From Mytilus trossulus (Eukaryota > Mollusca > Bivalvia > Mytilida > Mytilidae), in the NCBI RefSeq assembly GCF_036588685.1, contig NC_086374.1, positions 36,448,886-36,512,885 on the forward strand: DNA of 64,000 bases, written 5' to 3'. Positions 22,951-33,970 of the stretch are shown in pieces. Positions within the stretch are counted from its first letter, which is position 1; each line of letters opens with the position of its first letter. The position numbers and the translations under genes are program-made. The notes beneath the pieces are model-generated. The model had not been told where the DNA came from, did not search any database, and was given only the letters and a program-made list of their open reading frames with translations.

Positions 22951-23489
22951 ATTAAATTTTGAATGTTTTGGATAAACTACATGCTTTTGGTGGTTCGTCC
23001 AATTCAGTTGACAGCTATGAATTTCCCACTGTACACTACACTATCACACACACTTGTCAAACAGAATTTCTTTTTATCAAATGGTCTTTTGAAAAATCTG
23101 ATTGCCGATTTTTGTTTTGTTGCAACTCGCATAAATCCTCCATCTGTGATGTAAAAGGTACATATTTTTATGTTGTTCTACAGTACGCTAGGGGAGGATT
23201 GAACGCTTATAAAATGTATGTCACCCAGCCACATTATCATGTGCCTGTCCCAAGTAAGAGGCCTGTTGTTAAGTTGTTGTTGTTGGTTTATGACCGTCAT
23301 ATTTTGCTATAAAAAAAGGAAATTAACGCTGTTCCATTTCATTCGTCGAAGCGCCTTTCTTGGTTAATCTTCATCCGGAACGCTTGAAACAAATATTTGA
23401 AAGCCAAGGATGTATGACAACCGAAATAGTTGCAGAGCTATATCACCAAATGACCTTTAAAATAGCCAAGTTCATCTATGGTAAATTTT

Positions 23490-23660
23490 ATAAATTAGAC
23501 CGTTGGTTTTCTCGTTAAAATTGTTTCATATTTTCTATGGCGGCTCTTTAATTAACTTACCGCGCAGGCCATACGGTTGCCTTTAATTGCTTACCTCCAC
23601 CTCATTTGAACTCTACTGGATAGTTGTCTCATTGGCAATTATACCACATCTCAATAACTT
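23490..23660 (+). repeat. Dispersed repeat family B, copy
   Basis: It runs from 'gaccgttggttttctcgtt' to 'gttgtctcattggcaat' and 'accacatctc', with the middle shortened relative to 36130-36330. Confidence 0.6.
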
Positions 23661-24362
23661 TATATTATTAGGACATTTGCTACCAAATTCATTATAATCG
23701 ATATTGATTCAAACTCTTCTTTTTAATACATGTTTATAGAATACTAAAACATTTATTAAAATAACTAAGTTTCCATAGGAAATAATAAACAATAATACGT
23801 GTTACAGGAAAACGAGGTAGAATATCGTCATATCAAGCTTTGTTCTGGAGGACTATGCACCATACTAATTATTCATCGAGTGAGATAACCTCCGATTACT
23901 ACCGATGGTATTCTATTAAGTTTATGTTTATTTATTTATATGATAGTATTATGCGTGTTAATGTGAATTTGTATAGGTCATGCTGATTTAATGGACTATG
24001 GTCTTTTCTTGATCTTATATGTATAATACATCATTTGTTATTCCACAATAATTTTCCGGTTTGCGCCTTTTGTTCAAATACTTAATTACTGACAATATCA
24101 AAGAACTGTCGTTAGTTTGGGTAGACAGAACCTTTTAATCTAGAACGTTCAAACAGTAAAATATTAATTGCCTGATTGAAATGACAGAAACGTTTTAGAG
24201 AAGAATTATTAGTTAAGATAGTGCACATCTAATTATATTAAAATTGATTAAATTTACAAGAAATATGTATAACCCCAAATATTGTTTTCATATTGCTTTT
24301 TATACATTATCAATACATATTATCTGAATTGACGGGATAAATATAAATTTGAAAAGTGTAAT
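23661..24362. other. Non-coding stretch
   Basis: AT-rich sequence with no frame, repeat or structure recognised. Confidence 0.5.
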
Positions 24363-24399
24363 AAACTCATCATAGATACCTGGATTAAATATAGTATAT

Positions 24400-24443
24400 A
24401 CGCCAGACGCGCGTTTCGTCTAAAAAAGACTCATCAGTGACGT
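24400..24443 (-). ncRNA. Hammerhead ribozyme motif (intact core)
   Basis: On the minus strand: stem I ACGTCA/TGGCGT, core CTGATGA, stem II GTCT-TTTTT-AGAC, GAA, stem III ACGC/GCGT, cleavage GTC^TGG. Confidence 0.85.
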
Positions 24444-24764
24444 TCGAATCCAAAAAAGTTAAAAAGGTCAAATAAAGTACGAAGTTGAAGAGCATTGAGG
24501 ACCAAAATTCCTAAACGTTTTCCAAATACAGCTACGGTAATCTATGCCTGAGGTAGAAAAACCTTAGTTTTTCAAAAAAATGCAAAGATTTGTAAACAGT
24601 AAATTTATAAATATAACTGTATCAATGACAATTCATGACAGCACACAAAGCGCTGACTACTGGGCTTGTGATACCCTCGGGGAAATAAATCTCCACCAGC
24701 AGTGGCATCGACCCAGTGGTTGTAAATAAACTCATCATAGATACCAGGAATAAATATAGTATAT

Positions 24765-24808
24765 ACGCCAGACGCGCGTTTCGTCTACAAAAGACTCATC
24801 AGTGACGC
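24765..24808 (-). ncRNA. Hammerhead ribozyme motif (intact core)
   Basis: On the minus strand: stem I GCGTCA/TGGCGT, core CTGATGA, stem II GTCT-TTTGT-AGAC, GAA, stem III ACGC/GCGT, cleavage GTC^TGG. Confidence 0.87.
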
Positions 24809-25167
24809 TCGAATCCAAAAAAGTTAAAAAGGCTAAACAAAGTACGAAGTTGAATTGCATTGAGGACCAAAATTCCTAAAAGTTTTGCCAAATACAGCTA
24901 AGGTAATCTATGTAAATAATTTTTGGAAAAAAAATAAGGACCTCATTTGATTGGTTGTTACTTAAAAAATATTCAAAGAACTTACCATTGTAAGTGTAGT
25001 GTACAAAAGAGTACTAATAGTGCTACAAAGATGTTTTTAAAAAAACTTTAATATCCTTAAACCAATAAATTATATATACATAATCTTTCATGATGGAAAC
25101 AATGGAATTGAAAATGGACAGTAGTGTTCAAATACTAGCTGACATTAAGCAGATGTGATGTTCCGTT

Positions 25168-25836
25168 TCAACCCCTCCTAAATCGTTGTTGTCTTACTAG
25201 ACCTTGTCGACGAAATGTTGGTCTTCTAAAAACCCTTCGAGCATTATTAAATGATGGTTGTCTTCGGAATACCCTTCGTCTTTGTCGTGTGTTTTCGTTA
25301 CTGCCGTTATCGTTATTTCTTTGCTGTTGACGTTGTCGAATTAGTCTTTGTCTTTGTAATATTCTATTTCTTAAATTGTTTTGCTGAAGTATCTGACGTC
25401 TTCTATCATTGTCATCATTATCATCATTGTCGTTATTTCTTTGCTGTTGACGTTGTCGAAGGAGTCTTTGTCTCTGTAATATTCTATTTCTTAAATTATT
25501 TTGTTGAAGTATCTGACGTCTTCTATCATTATCCTCATTATCATCATTGTCGTTATTTCTTGACTGTTGACGTTGTCGGAGGAGTCTTTGTCTTTGTAAT
25601 ATTCTATATCTTAGATTGTTTTGTTGAAGTGTCAAACGTCTTCTTCTATCATTGTCATTGTCATCATCGTTATCATTAGATCTCCTGAATGTTTGACGTC
25701 TCAACGTAGGTCTCTGGAAGAATGTACGACCTCTTTGTTGTACTCCATTTTCGTTGCTATCGTTATCGTTGCTGGACTGTCCTTCAACACATACAACCAA
25801 TAGAATAACCCCTACCAACAGCAGAAACAGATTCAT
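25168..25836 (-). CDS. Secreted multi-block cationic repeat protein
   Basis: The 222-residue product has a signal peptide (residues 1-19, cleaved near VEG|QSS). It then alternates acidic Asn/Asp spacers (for example NNDNDDNDDND) with Arg/Gln/Leu-rich blocks of about 29 residues that start RRR and contain the motif LQRQRLLRQRQ. Three consecutive 40-residue repeats correspond to an exact 120-bp DNA period. A shorter basic block precedes them and a longer one (RRVFRR, TFRR motifs) ends the protein at RFRRG, again with a C-terminal Gly. There are no Lys residues and no Cys outside the signal. A splice acceptor (tttatttacag) ends three bases before the ATG, so the start is firm and an upstream leader exon is expected but was not located. 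The plan suggests a polyprotein releasing several linear cationic peptides at Arg clusters, with acidic spacers neutralising charge. An intact matrix or polyanion-binding protein is the alternative. Confidence 0.82.
   Translation of the reverse strand: MNLFLLLVGVILLVVCVEGQSSNDNDSNENGVQQRGRTFFQRPTLRRQTFRRSNDNDDDNDNDRRRRLTLQQNNLRYRILQRQRLLRQRQQSRNNDNDDNEDNDRRRQILQQNNLRNRILQRQRLLRQRQQQRNNDNDDNDDNDRRRQILQQNNLRNRILQRQRLIRQRQQQRNNDNGSNENTRQRRRVFRRQPSFNNARRVFRRPTFRRQGLVRQQRFRRG
25311..25670 (-). repeat. 120-bp coding tandem repeat, three copies
   Basis: Units start at 25311, 25431 and 25551 ('cgttatttctt' each time) with no length change and few substitutions. The period is a multiple of three and keeps the reading frame. 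Confidence 0.92.
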
Positions 25837-25841
25837 TTTCT

Positions 25842-26239
25842 GTAAATAAAAAAAATGAAATTATTTTATCTTATCAAAGACCAACTCAAGACAAGCAGAA
25901 AAACATAAAAGTGGTTACTACTCATTGCCTTTGTTTGAGTGTTCACATAAAACTTTACACAAGACAATCATGATTTCTCCAATACTCGAATCTAAATGTT
26001 TTAAGAACAGGGAATTTGTATGATAATTTGTCATCATCTTAACTTGACTATACTGTACCGTCAATTTTTTTTAACATTTTCTACTAGAGTTTTCTAATTG
26101 TGACCCAGCCCCAGCCCACTGCATCATGCCCACACCGCAGTGTATTTAACATTTCTACAGCGGAAACGGACATCTCGCTTCGGATTATTAATTTCGATTT
26201 TCTTGAGAAAGTAATCTCTGACGTCTGCTTAACACGATT
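25842..26239. other. Upstream region of the 25168 gene
   Basis: A leader exon and promoter should lie here or further on. A minus-strand TATAAA at 26461-26466 is one candidate, but no convincing donor accompanies it. Confidence 0.3.
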
Positions 26240-28400
26240 AAATGAGCACTGTTATTTCTCATAGAAATATTGGCTGTATGATTAAAAACACAAGCATAGT
26301 GAGGATACTTATGACGTATCCTTTCATTAAAGTATGTTTGTGTCTTTAATTGATCATAATTTTATAAAGCAGCGTTTGACATACTGTTTTAATTTATTCT
26401 TAAATTTAGAACGACGAGTACTTGTGTAAAAGTCGATACTAGTAAGTCATTGTTTAGACATTTATACTATTGCATGAGAAGAGGGACAACATTGCAGATA
26501 TTCTAATTAATATTTTAGAATAGTAAGTCCACATCTAATATACACCGCCCCTCGAATGCAATTACTCTGAATAATACATAGAAAGGATAACCCCAATCAT
26601 GAAAACATATTGACAGAACAAGAGACCATGTATTCCACCAACACCTGACTTTCATTTAAAACATAGAAGTTGATTAAAACAAGGACAATCATCAAATTAC
26701 AACATGTGGTCGAGATTTCCGGACTTGGTTTCGGAACATAATGTGATCGGCTAAACCCGTTTAAAATGAGCACACATCTCGACTTAAACACACACAAACG
26801 AACAATGCGACTAGCAACATTATTACCACTAATTTTAAAAAGAAGTTGAGTTTAAAGGCAGGGTAAAAATATGTTCGCTTCTATCAAAAGTAACGTGCGA
26901 AAAAACTTTCATGAAGTATCATCATCATATTTTATTGAAATCGGCAGTATTTTTAAGAGACACTTATTTATAGAATTTGAATCTCCAAAGCATCGGAAAG
27001 AAAAATACATTTTAACATTAGTTAACTGCGGCTTCAGAATATTTTGTTGAAAGATGTGTTTGGTATTTTTGGTTTAAATTTAAAACTTAAAATATTTTAA
27101 GTGTTCAAAATTTTATTACCGTCATTACAATGAAAGTTGGAGTAAGACATACTTTATTATATTTTCATAATTTTATTTAAAGATCAGATGCAGACATACT
27201 GTACTATCATTTTATTTGACATTTGACATTTTTATAAAGTACTAACAGGAGTAACTTTTCTATAAAGGTGAGTTATGAGTCTAATGAAAACGAAACGCGC
27301 GTCTGGCGTATTAAAGCATAATCCTGGTACCTTTGATTACTATTTACAGCCATTAAAGTCAGATTTATTGAAATATATGCTAGCAAACCTTATATGCGGT
27401 GAAATATTAACCTCATATAATGCGGAAAGATTAATATAACGTTGAAAAAAAAATTTTGCTTTTGTTTGTGCTGTATTTCTGCATTTTATCGATTTTTTTA
27501 TCATAATTATATAAGCGGGAGGTTAGGATAGCCATAAAACCAGGTTCAACCCACCAGCTTTCCTTAACTACTTGTGTACCTAGTCAGGAATATGGCAGTT
27601 GTTATGAAATAGTTCGTTTCTATGTATTTGTTTCTGATGTTCCATTGTTTTCCTCTTACATTTGCCGTGTTCCCCTTGGTTTTAGTTTGTAACCCAGATA
27701 TGTTTTCTCTCAATTTATGACTTTTGAACAATTACTGTTGGCTGTATTTGTCACGATGGCAAAGTTGAAATCGTACGAATCGCTGTATTTGAGTGAGCAT
27801 TTTTATAATTTGTACAAATACAGTTATGTTATAAGTGTTTAGTAATTTCTTTTATAAGCTTTATTAAGCGAAATATATTTGACAAGTTTAATAAACATGG
27901 AAGCTCAATTTACAAGGTATACACATTAGTAGTACCTTTTTTTATTCAAATGTTTTCCTTTTTTTATTTGGTATTTTCTTTTTTTTTTTCTTTTTTTTTT
28001 TGTTATTTCCAGTATAAAAGATATATTCATGTTTATACTATATAATGCGTCATATTATTATTTGTACTTATTTGTTTTTTATTTGTCTCGGACAGTCCAA
28101 ACAATATGAGGGCGATATTTTTACTTACGGTTAAACATAAAATGACCATATCACATTGGACAGAAATAAACTACGTTGGCTTTTATTGTATGTAACCTGC
28201 TGTCAGTGAAATACAGGTGAAGGTTAATAAATAGTTGGAACGCGTAGCATATAATAGTAAACAAGGACCAAAATGTTAACAAAATAGAGGTTTGTATTTT
28301 ATTTCTCTATATTGCTGGACAAAGTAGTTCAAAGACCTTATTCACATATTATGTAGTTGGATTTTTTTAATTTAAAACAAATCTCTGTATGTAATTTGTT
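26240..28400. repeat. Old segmental duplication, copy 1
   Basis: Ordered similarity to 28455-30090: 'ggctgtatgattaaaaa' (26270) against 'gactgtatgatcaaaaa' (28495); 'gttggagtaagacatac' (27135) against 'gttggagtaagatacat' (29150); 'gtccaaacaata' to 'acaggtgaaggtta' (28096-28225) against 29819-29950. Indels and a family-A insert (about 27250-27345) make this copy longer. No conserved frame was found. Confidence 0.75.
27250..27345 (+). mobile_element. Retrozyme fragment (family A)
   Basis: It contains a hammerhead relic ('gagttatgagtcta', 'gaaacgcgcgtctggcg') with the CTGA core lost, ending at 'cctggtacctttgatta'. Confidence 0.75.
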
Positions 28401-28454
28401 AAAAGACCATTCGCTTCGGCTTAACAAATTATTTAATTTATCACTTTTTGAAAT

Positions 28455-30090
28455 CATTGGAATGCATGAGCATTACTGTATTCCATAGAAAGACTGACTG
28501 TATGATCAAAAATCCGTCCACCAAAAATAATGTCAATAAAAAAGTCAAGCCAAATGAGAGTCACAATGATATGTCTTTTCTTTTGAAAGATGTTTCCATC
28601 TAAACTTGCCATAATTTTTGAAAACATTGTTTGAAAATAAAGTTTTTATCGTTCCTTAAAAAATATATAATACAAATTATTCAATTTTTTTATATTATTA
28701 AAAGAGAAAAGGGTTCGTTGACACTTTTACTTATCTTCAAGAATTGTAAGTATCCACATCTTATATGCATTGTCCCGAAATTAGGTTTTTCATCATAACT
28801 ATTGATGATACATAAAAAGGAATACCCGGATCATCCATATCACTTCAAAGTATGAAAGCTGGGACAAAATATGTTTGCCACTACATGACGCTATCTAATG
28901 TAGGCGCAGCTTTTGGTGCAAATACTACCATTCAAGAAAAAAAACCAGAAATCTTAATACACATTCATAGAGTATCCCCATACAATTTCATTGAAATCGA
29001 CGTTATTTGTAGTTGACCATAATTCAAAGAATTTGAAATCACCAAAGCTTTGGAAAGAATTGAATACGTGATAACTACGGCGAACGACTTTTTTGTTGAA
29101 CGATTTTGTGTTTTACAGAATAAATAGTGTTACCGTTATAACTATGACAGTTGGAGTAAGATACATCGTTTAGTATTATTTTTTGTACGAGAAACATCTT
29201 CTTAAGAGCTAAGCTATTGTTAAAGAAAGTACTACCTAAAGGATTGCATTATTATTGAACCCTGTTTATGTAACTGTTCATGTTGTTCAAGGTTGCACAC
29301 ATTATTGTCAAATTTATTGAAACATATTCTAGCAAACCTTACATGTTGCGAAGTAAACAAGCTGAAGGAAATACTTAATATGTCTAAAAACGGACAAAAT
29401 TGTTATTATTAGTGACATTAAGCTATTTATATATATTTAATGGTTAAAAGTGCTCAATTTGCATAAAGTGTGAATACCGCAAATTTCTAAAATATCAAAT
29501 AAGTATTCTTAGATATTCGATAGTTTTATGTTTTTAAACCTGCTCGCACACTTTAAAACTAATCCCGATTTACAAGGTATGCACGGCAAAACTTTTTTCT
29601 TCTTTTTTTAAATAAAATTGAGAATGGAAATGGGGAATGTGTCAAAGAGACAAAAACCATTAAAATGAATGTTTTAGACTTATTGATATACATATGTATA
29701 TATATATATATTTGTTTCTGCTTTATTTCCAGATATAAAATGAGTATGCGTCATATTTATGGTATATTTGTTTGTCATTATATTATTTATACTAAATTGT
29801 TTTCTATTTGTATTGACAGTCCAAACAATACGAGGGCGACAGTTTTATTTACTGTTTCACATAAAATGACCATACCACATTGGTCAAAAATAACCTACGT
29901 TGGCTATAAATTTATGTAACCTGCTTTCGATGTAGAACAGGTGAAGGTTAGTAAACAGTTGGGACATGTAGGATATTAAAGAAACAATTGACCAAAACGT
30001 TGTCAAAACAGAGGTTTTTGTATTTGAATTCTCTTTATTGTTCCAGTAAGTAGGTCAGCGACCTTATGTACATATCATTTTTTTTTCATA
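28455..30090. repeat. Old segmental duplication, copy 2
   Basis: This partner of 26240-28400 lies immediately downstream in the same orientation. A short family-E piece (29619-29660) and a (TA)n run (about 29697-29710) interrupt it. The frame 29665-29919 spans these and the duplicated block and is not supported as a gene. Confidence 0.75.
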
Positions 30091-31200
30091 TATGAACGTT
30101 TCTATGTAGGTGAATCGTTAATTGGCCAAACGATTCTTTATAGATAAAAAATATTCTGATTAATATATCGAGTTTTGAATTTCGGATTACCAAAGCCCAA
30201 TAGGATTATTCGAGATTCCTTGTTTAACAAAATTTTAACCATGCAATTTCAACAAAATTCATTATCCGAGTTTGACATTAGAGGTTTGGTGTTCGAACTT
30301 TAAAATCAGTATGAATCATTGCATATTTTGTAATTTACGGAATGTCATAGACTACAACAAGATACTGGTTGTGCCATTTTCTTCAAGGATGAAAGTTGAC
30401 TCTAATTTTAAGCAATTACATGTTTGTATTGGATATGTATTTTTTCATGTTTGTTTCAAATAAATAAAATTAAAGTTTATGGTAATAGTGCTAATTTAAA
30501 TTTGTATATAAGAATCTACACACATGCTTATTGCATCATTTTGCATACTCAAAACGCTCAGAACTAGACTGTGCAGAAAAATACGTTTTTTAATTGACAA
30601 ATAGAGTTCATTGTTAACATTAACACGTTAAAATAATTATGTTCTCATATATTTACCTTTTGGTGCTCACTTTGGGACCCAGTCGCCAGTAAATTATACT
30701 TAAGTTCATATTTCAATGGTTTTATATACTTTGATATAATAATTAACAATCAGCTTGGAAGTACTCGATCAAAATTTATTGAAATGTAAATTTAATGAAA
30801 TTAGTTTTTTTGATTTGTCAATAAATTGTATGCAAATAATCCCATAATTGTGATGATTGTTAAGTTAAATACCTTTCGTTTGATTTATAGTGAATTTTAC
30901 TGTGGTTGTGCAATAGGTTGAAGTTATTGGAAATAATTAGACAGGATGTCAATGGGAAACTCTGGACATTAGTAAGAGAATGTCAGAGAGTTTGATTGAT
31001 AACAAAAACAAACACCATGCATACCAATAAGTATAATATATTAGCGAACAAAATTACACGTAAATTAAACTATTCAAGCATTGTTAATCGATTTCCTCTG
31101 TTATCCAGTGCATTATATTGCAAAAAGGATTCATGCTTCAATCATTTTTCCTCTGTTTATATGAAAAAAACAAACGCTCAACTGTAATCTATGAAAGCCA
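30091..31200. other. Non-coding stretch
   Basis: Small frames at 30272-30463 and 30996-31187 have no recognisable motifs; no repeats were identified. Confidence 0.45.
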
Positions 31201-32103
31201 GGGACCGTGTCAATGAAAGTATCATAGAAAAGACCTAAGATAGGTCTTAGGATATATTTAGGATGGTCTTAGGACGTGTCTGAGACATGTCTTAGGATGT
31301 AAAACAAAGCCGGCTTTGGACAGTCATAACTACAATAGTCCTAGGACCATCCTAACACATATATATTTAATTGAAAAAAAAAATATATAGATATTTCTAT
31401 GAAATAGATTTTATTGTATTTTAACATTAATGTAAAGAGAGGGAGGATGACTTTGATATGGAAAACAATTGACGCAAAATAAAAGTTAAAGATCCAACGT
31501 AATACTAATAAATACGTTATTAAAATATGATGGAAGATATGAATGATTTTAATACGAAACAAAAGTAAATAGTCACAATATAAAAAAGAAGATGTGGTAT
31601 GATTGCCAATGAGACAACTATCCACAAAAGACCAAAATGACACAAACATTAACAATTACAGGTCACCGTACGGCCTTACTTTGTCAAATGCGATATTACG
31701 GTTCTGCAATTTTAGTACGTAAACTAGTTGTGTCCTTAGGTCTCCTCGATTTCATTACATGTATCGAATGAGGATTAGTTATAAAAGAAGTTTTTTTTGC
31801 CCATATTTAATTTCTTTTTGCACCGTTTTGGTAAGTCGCAAAAATGTTGCTTTACTGATAGTATTGTTTAGGCTTCAAAATAGGCAGCACGAAATAATTT
31901 AATGTAATACAATTAAATCTTTAACAAAAATTGAAAAAAACAAACTGTTTTCTTAATTTAATTTTTATAACAGTTTGATAGTTTAATATTGTATTAGTAT
32001 ATTTAGTATTGAGTTATCCTTAACCTGACTTAGGACTAAGTAATGTCCTAAGACCATCCTAAGACATGTCCTAGTCCTAGGACATCTTCGTTGACACGGC
32101 CCC
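31201..32103. mobile_element. TIR element with GTCTTAGGA-rich ends
   Basis: The ends GGGACCGTGTCAATGAA (left) and TTCGTTGACACGGCCCC (right) are inverted repeats with two mismatches in 17. Both subterminal regions carry many 'cttaggacat'/'gtcctaagac' repeats in opposite orientation, giving longer imperfect inverted arms. The interior has no transposase and holds a family-B fragment (31583-31675, reverse). No clear target duplication was seen. Confidence 0.7.
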
Positions 32104-33433
32104 AGAAGTATAAAATCAGATGCTCGACACACTATGAAGGCTTTTTGGTCTCGTTTGTTGCGTTCAACCGACAAAATGCTTCTTTTTTTGACTCACAGCT
32201 GACATTTTACAATCACAACATGCATAAAACCTTACAATCGGTACATATGTGAGTGTTGATGAATATTGTGTTGAAGTGATATTATGTTTATTGTGAAATT
32301 TTGATTTCAATGCCATATTGAATTCTTTTTTAACTTTAAATACTGTTCAAAATTTTAGCAAGAGAAAACAGCTGTTGTTAAAACAGTTCCTAAATTGATG
32401 AAATGCAACAGATAGATGCATAAAAAAATTGTCTCGATTGCATGGTGGAGACAAGGTCAAGCATGGTGCAGACGCAAATAAAATGGTTAAGTACTGGTCG
32501 AGTAAAGTTCGAGCAAAATTTCAGCTTGTAAATTATTGTTCAGACTACAGTTGAGGTATCAAGTAAATATTGACCAATTTAGACTGATCGAGAAAAAATC
32601 AGAACAGTCGAGTACAGATGTAGGTCATTGCAGACTTTTACTGGTTTGTAGTTTAAGTTATAGAAAATTAGTTTTTATCATATTATATTTTATTACTAGG
32701 ATATATTTAAGATTTTTATATTTTTATGTTGTCAATTTTACAGTTATTTGAAGTTTCCTGGTTGTAGGCAATTTGCTTTCATTATATGTTAGATAGCACT
32801 AGAAACGTTAAAAGGATGTCGCATATTTTTTCATCAATAAAACTCGAATGAGACTTTTATTTGATTACGAGATTTTTCATATGGTTTCATTGAAGTCATC
32901 TGGTGATTAAACACTACATTTATTTTTTTTTAATGTTAGAGAGACATATACACGTAACAGTACATTTTGTGTCTACCTCAGGCTTTCAACGTAAGTTTGA
33001 TTGCCCAACGGACTATTCATGATTAACATGTTGGGTACAATTTGTTGAATATTTTATTCTCTTCAAGATCACTTGAGTGCAGTCCACAGATGGTTTTCTT
33101 AGGTTTGTGTTGCCCGTTCTATATAAAGTTGTCTACGAAAAGTTTTATGAACTGTGGTCTTATTCGATTTTTCTTTAATTTTTTTTTAAAAAAAATGCTT
33201 GACTGTTGCGTTGTATTTTCTTATTCGTCTTATGAATATTTTCCCTGTTGTAATCAACTAGTTTTCTGTATATTCACATTTTGATTCAATGCTGCAAAAT
33301 CATTTGTTCAACGTATTGGGCGGCACAATATCATATATGTTTTAAAAGTGCCATATGATTGATATTCAGGCACCACGTGTGTTTTGCTACGAAATCAGTT
33401 TAATACTATACAATACATAATATGCAAATTTAG
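32104..33433. other. Non-coding stretch
   Basis: Small frames at 32536-32751 and 33042-33284 are AT-rich without recognisable features. Confidence 0.45.
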
Positions 33434-33895
33434 TTGCCACTGTATGATACTGGTTGAGTCATTATAGCTCAGTGAATATATGCAAGTACTTTGATTAGAA
33501 TTGGTTAACAAGAGACGGCGCATTAAAGTAAATCATTTTATCATCCTCAATTTTATGAAATATTTATTTTTTTGCAATAAGACACATGACAAAAACAAGT
33601 ATGTGTGTCAATCACATTACATGAAATGCTTGATACATGAATAAGTATTGATAACCTCCACGACACTAACAAAGAATAACTCTACGACACTTGCAAAGAA
33701 GTTAATCATGGAATGTCGTTAGTTTGTTCTATGCTCTTTTGGAATTTAACCAAAGATGTATAACTGGATTTCCTTCACTGTATTGGATACTTATATTACA
33801 CGTGTATTGGATTTTGAGAACGTGTCTACACAAACAAGTTATATTGCCACTGTATGATACTGGTTGAGTCATTATTGCTCAGTGAATATATGCAA
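33434..33895 (+). repeat. Pair of 52-bp direct repeats
   Basis: TTGCCACTGTATGATACTGG and what follows, up to 'gaatatatgcaa', occur at 33434-33485 and 33844-33895 with one mismatch, 410 bp apart. The second copy ends about 75 bp upstream of the Penelope-like coding region, so these may be part of that element's terminal repeats. Confidence 0.85.
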
Positions 33896-33970
33896 TCCAT
33901 CTAAACAGATTGAAAAGAGTGTCGTCAAGTCACCAAAGATGCTCTTTCCTCGTTTTGTACAAAATAATGT

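Larger units (their letters stand above)
21880..23160 (+). pseudogene. Decayed Penelope-like reverse transcriptase, fragment 1
   Basis: Residues resembling VFVPADKAAN are encoded near 21890, an LHK...FISS block near 22110-22160, and a VLDKLHAFGG...KWSFEKSDC segment at 22970-23110. These align in order with the copies at 34.0 and 41.6 kb. The gene is interrupted by retrozyme units (22243-22735) and a family-E repeat (22780-22950) and has many stops. The catalytic YLDD part is missing. Confidence 0.75.
24363..24915 (-). mobile_element. Tandem retrozyme units (365-bp period)
   Basis: A full minus-oriented unit (24363-24727) is followed directly by a second, 3'-truncated one (24728 to about 24915). 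Both contain intact hammerhead cores (24400-24443 and 24765-24808). The distance between the two predicted cleavage sites equals one unit. Confidence 0.88.

Noticed and set aside
25251..25679. Plus-strand Phe/Val-rich frame
   Set aside because: Antisense of the 120-bp repeat gene; no start context or signal of its own.
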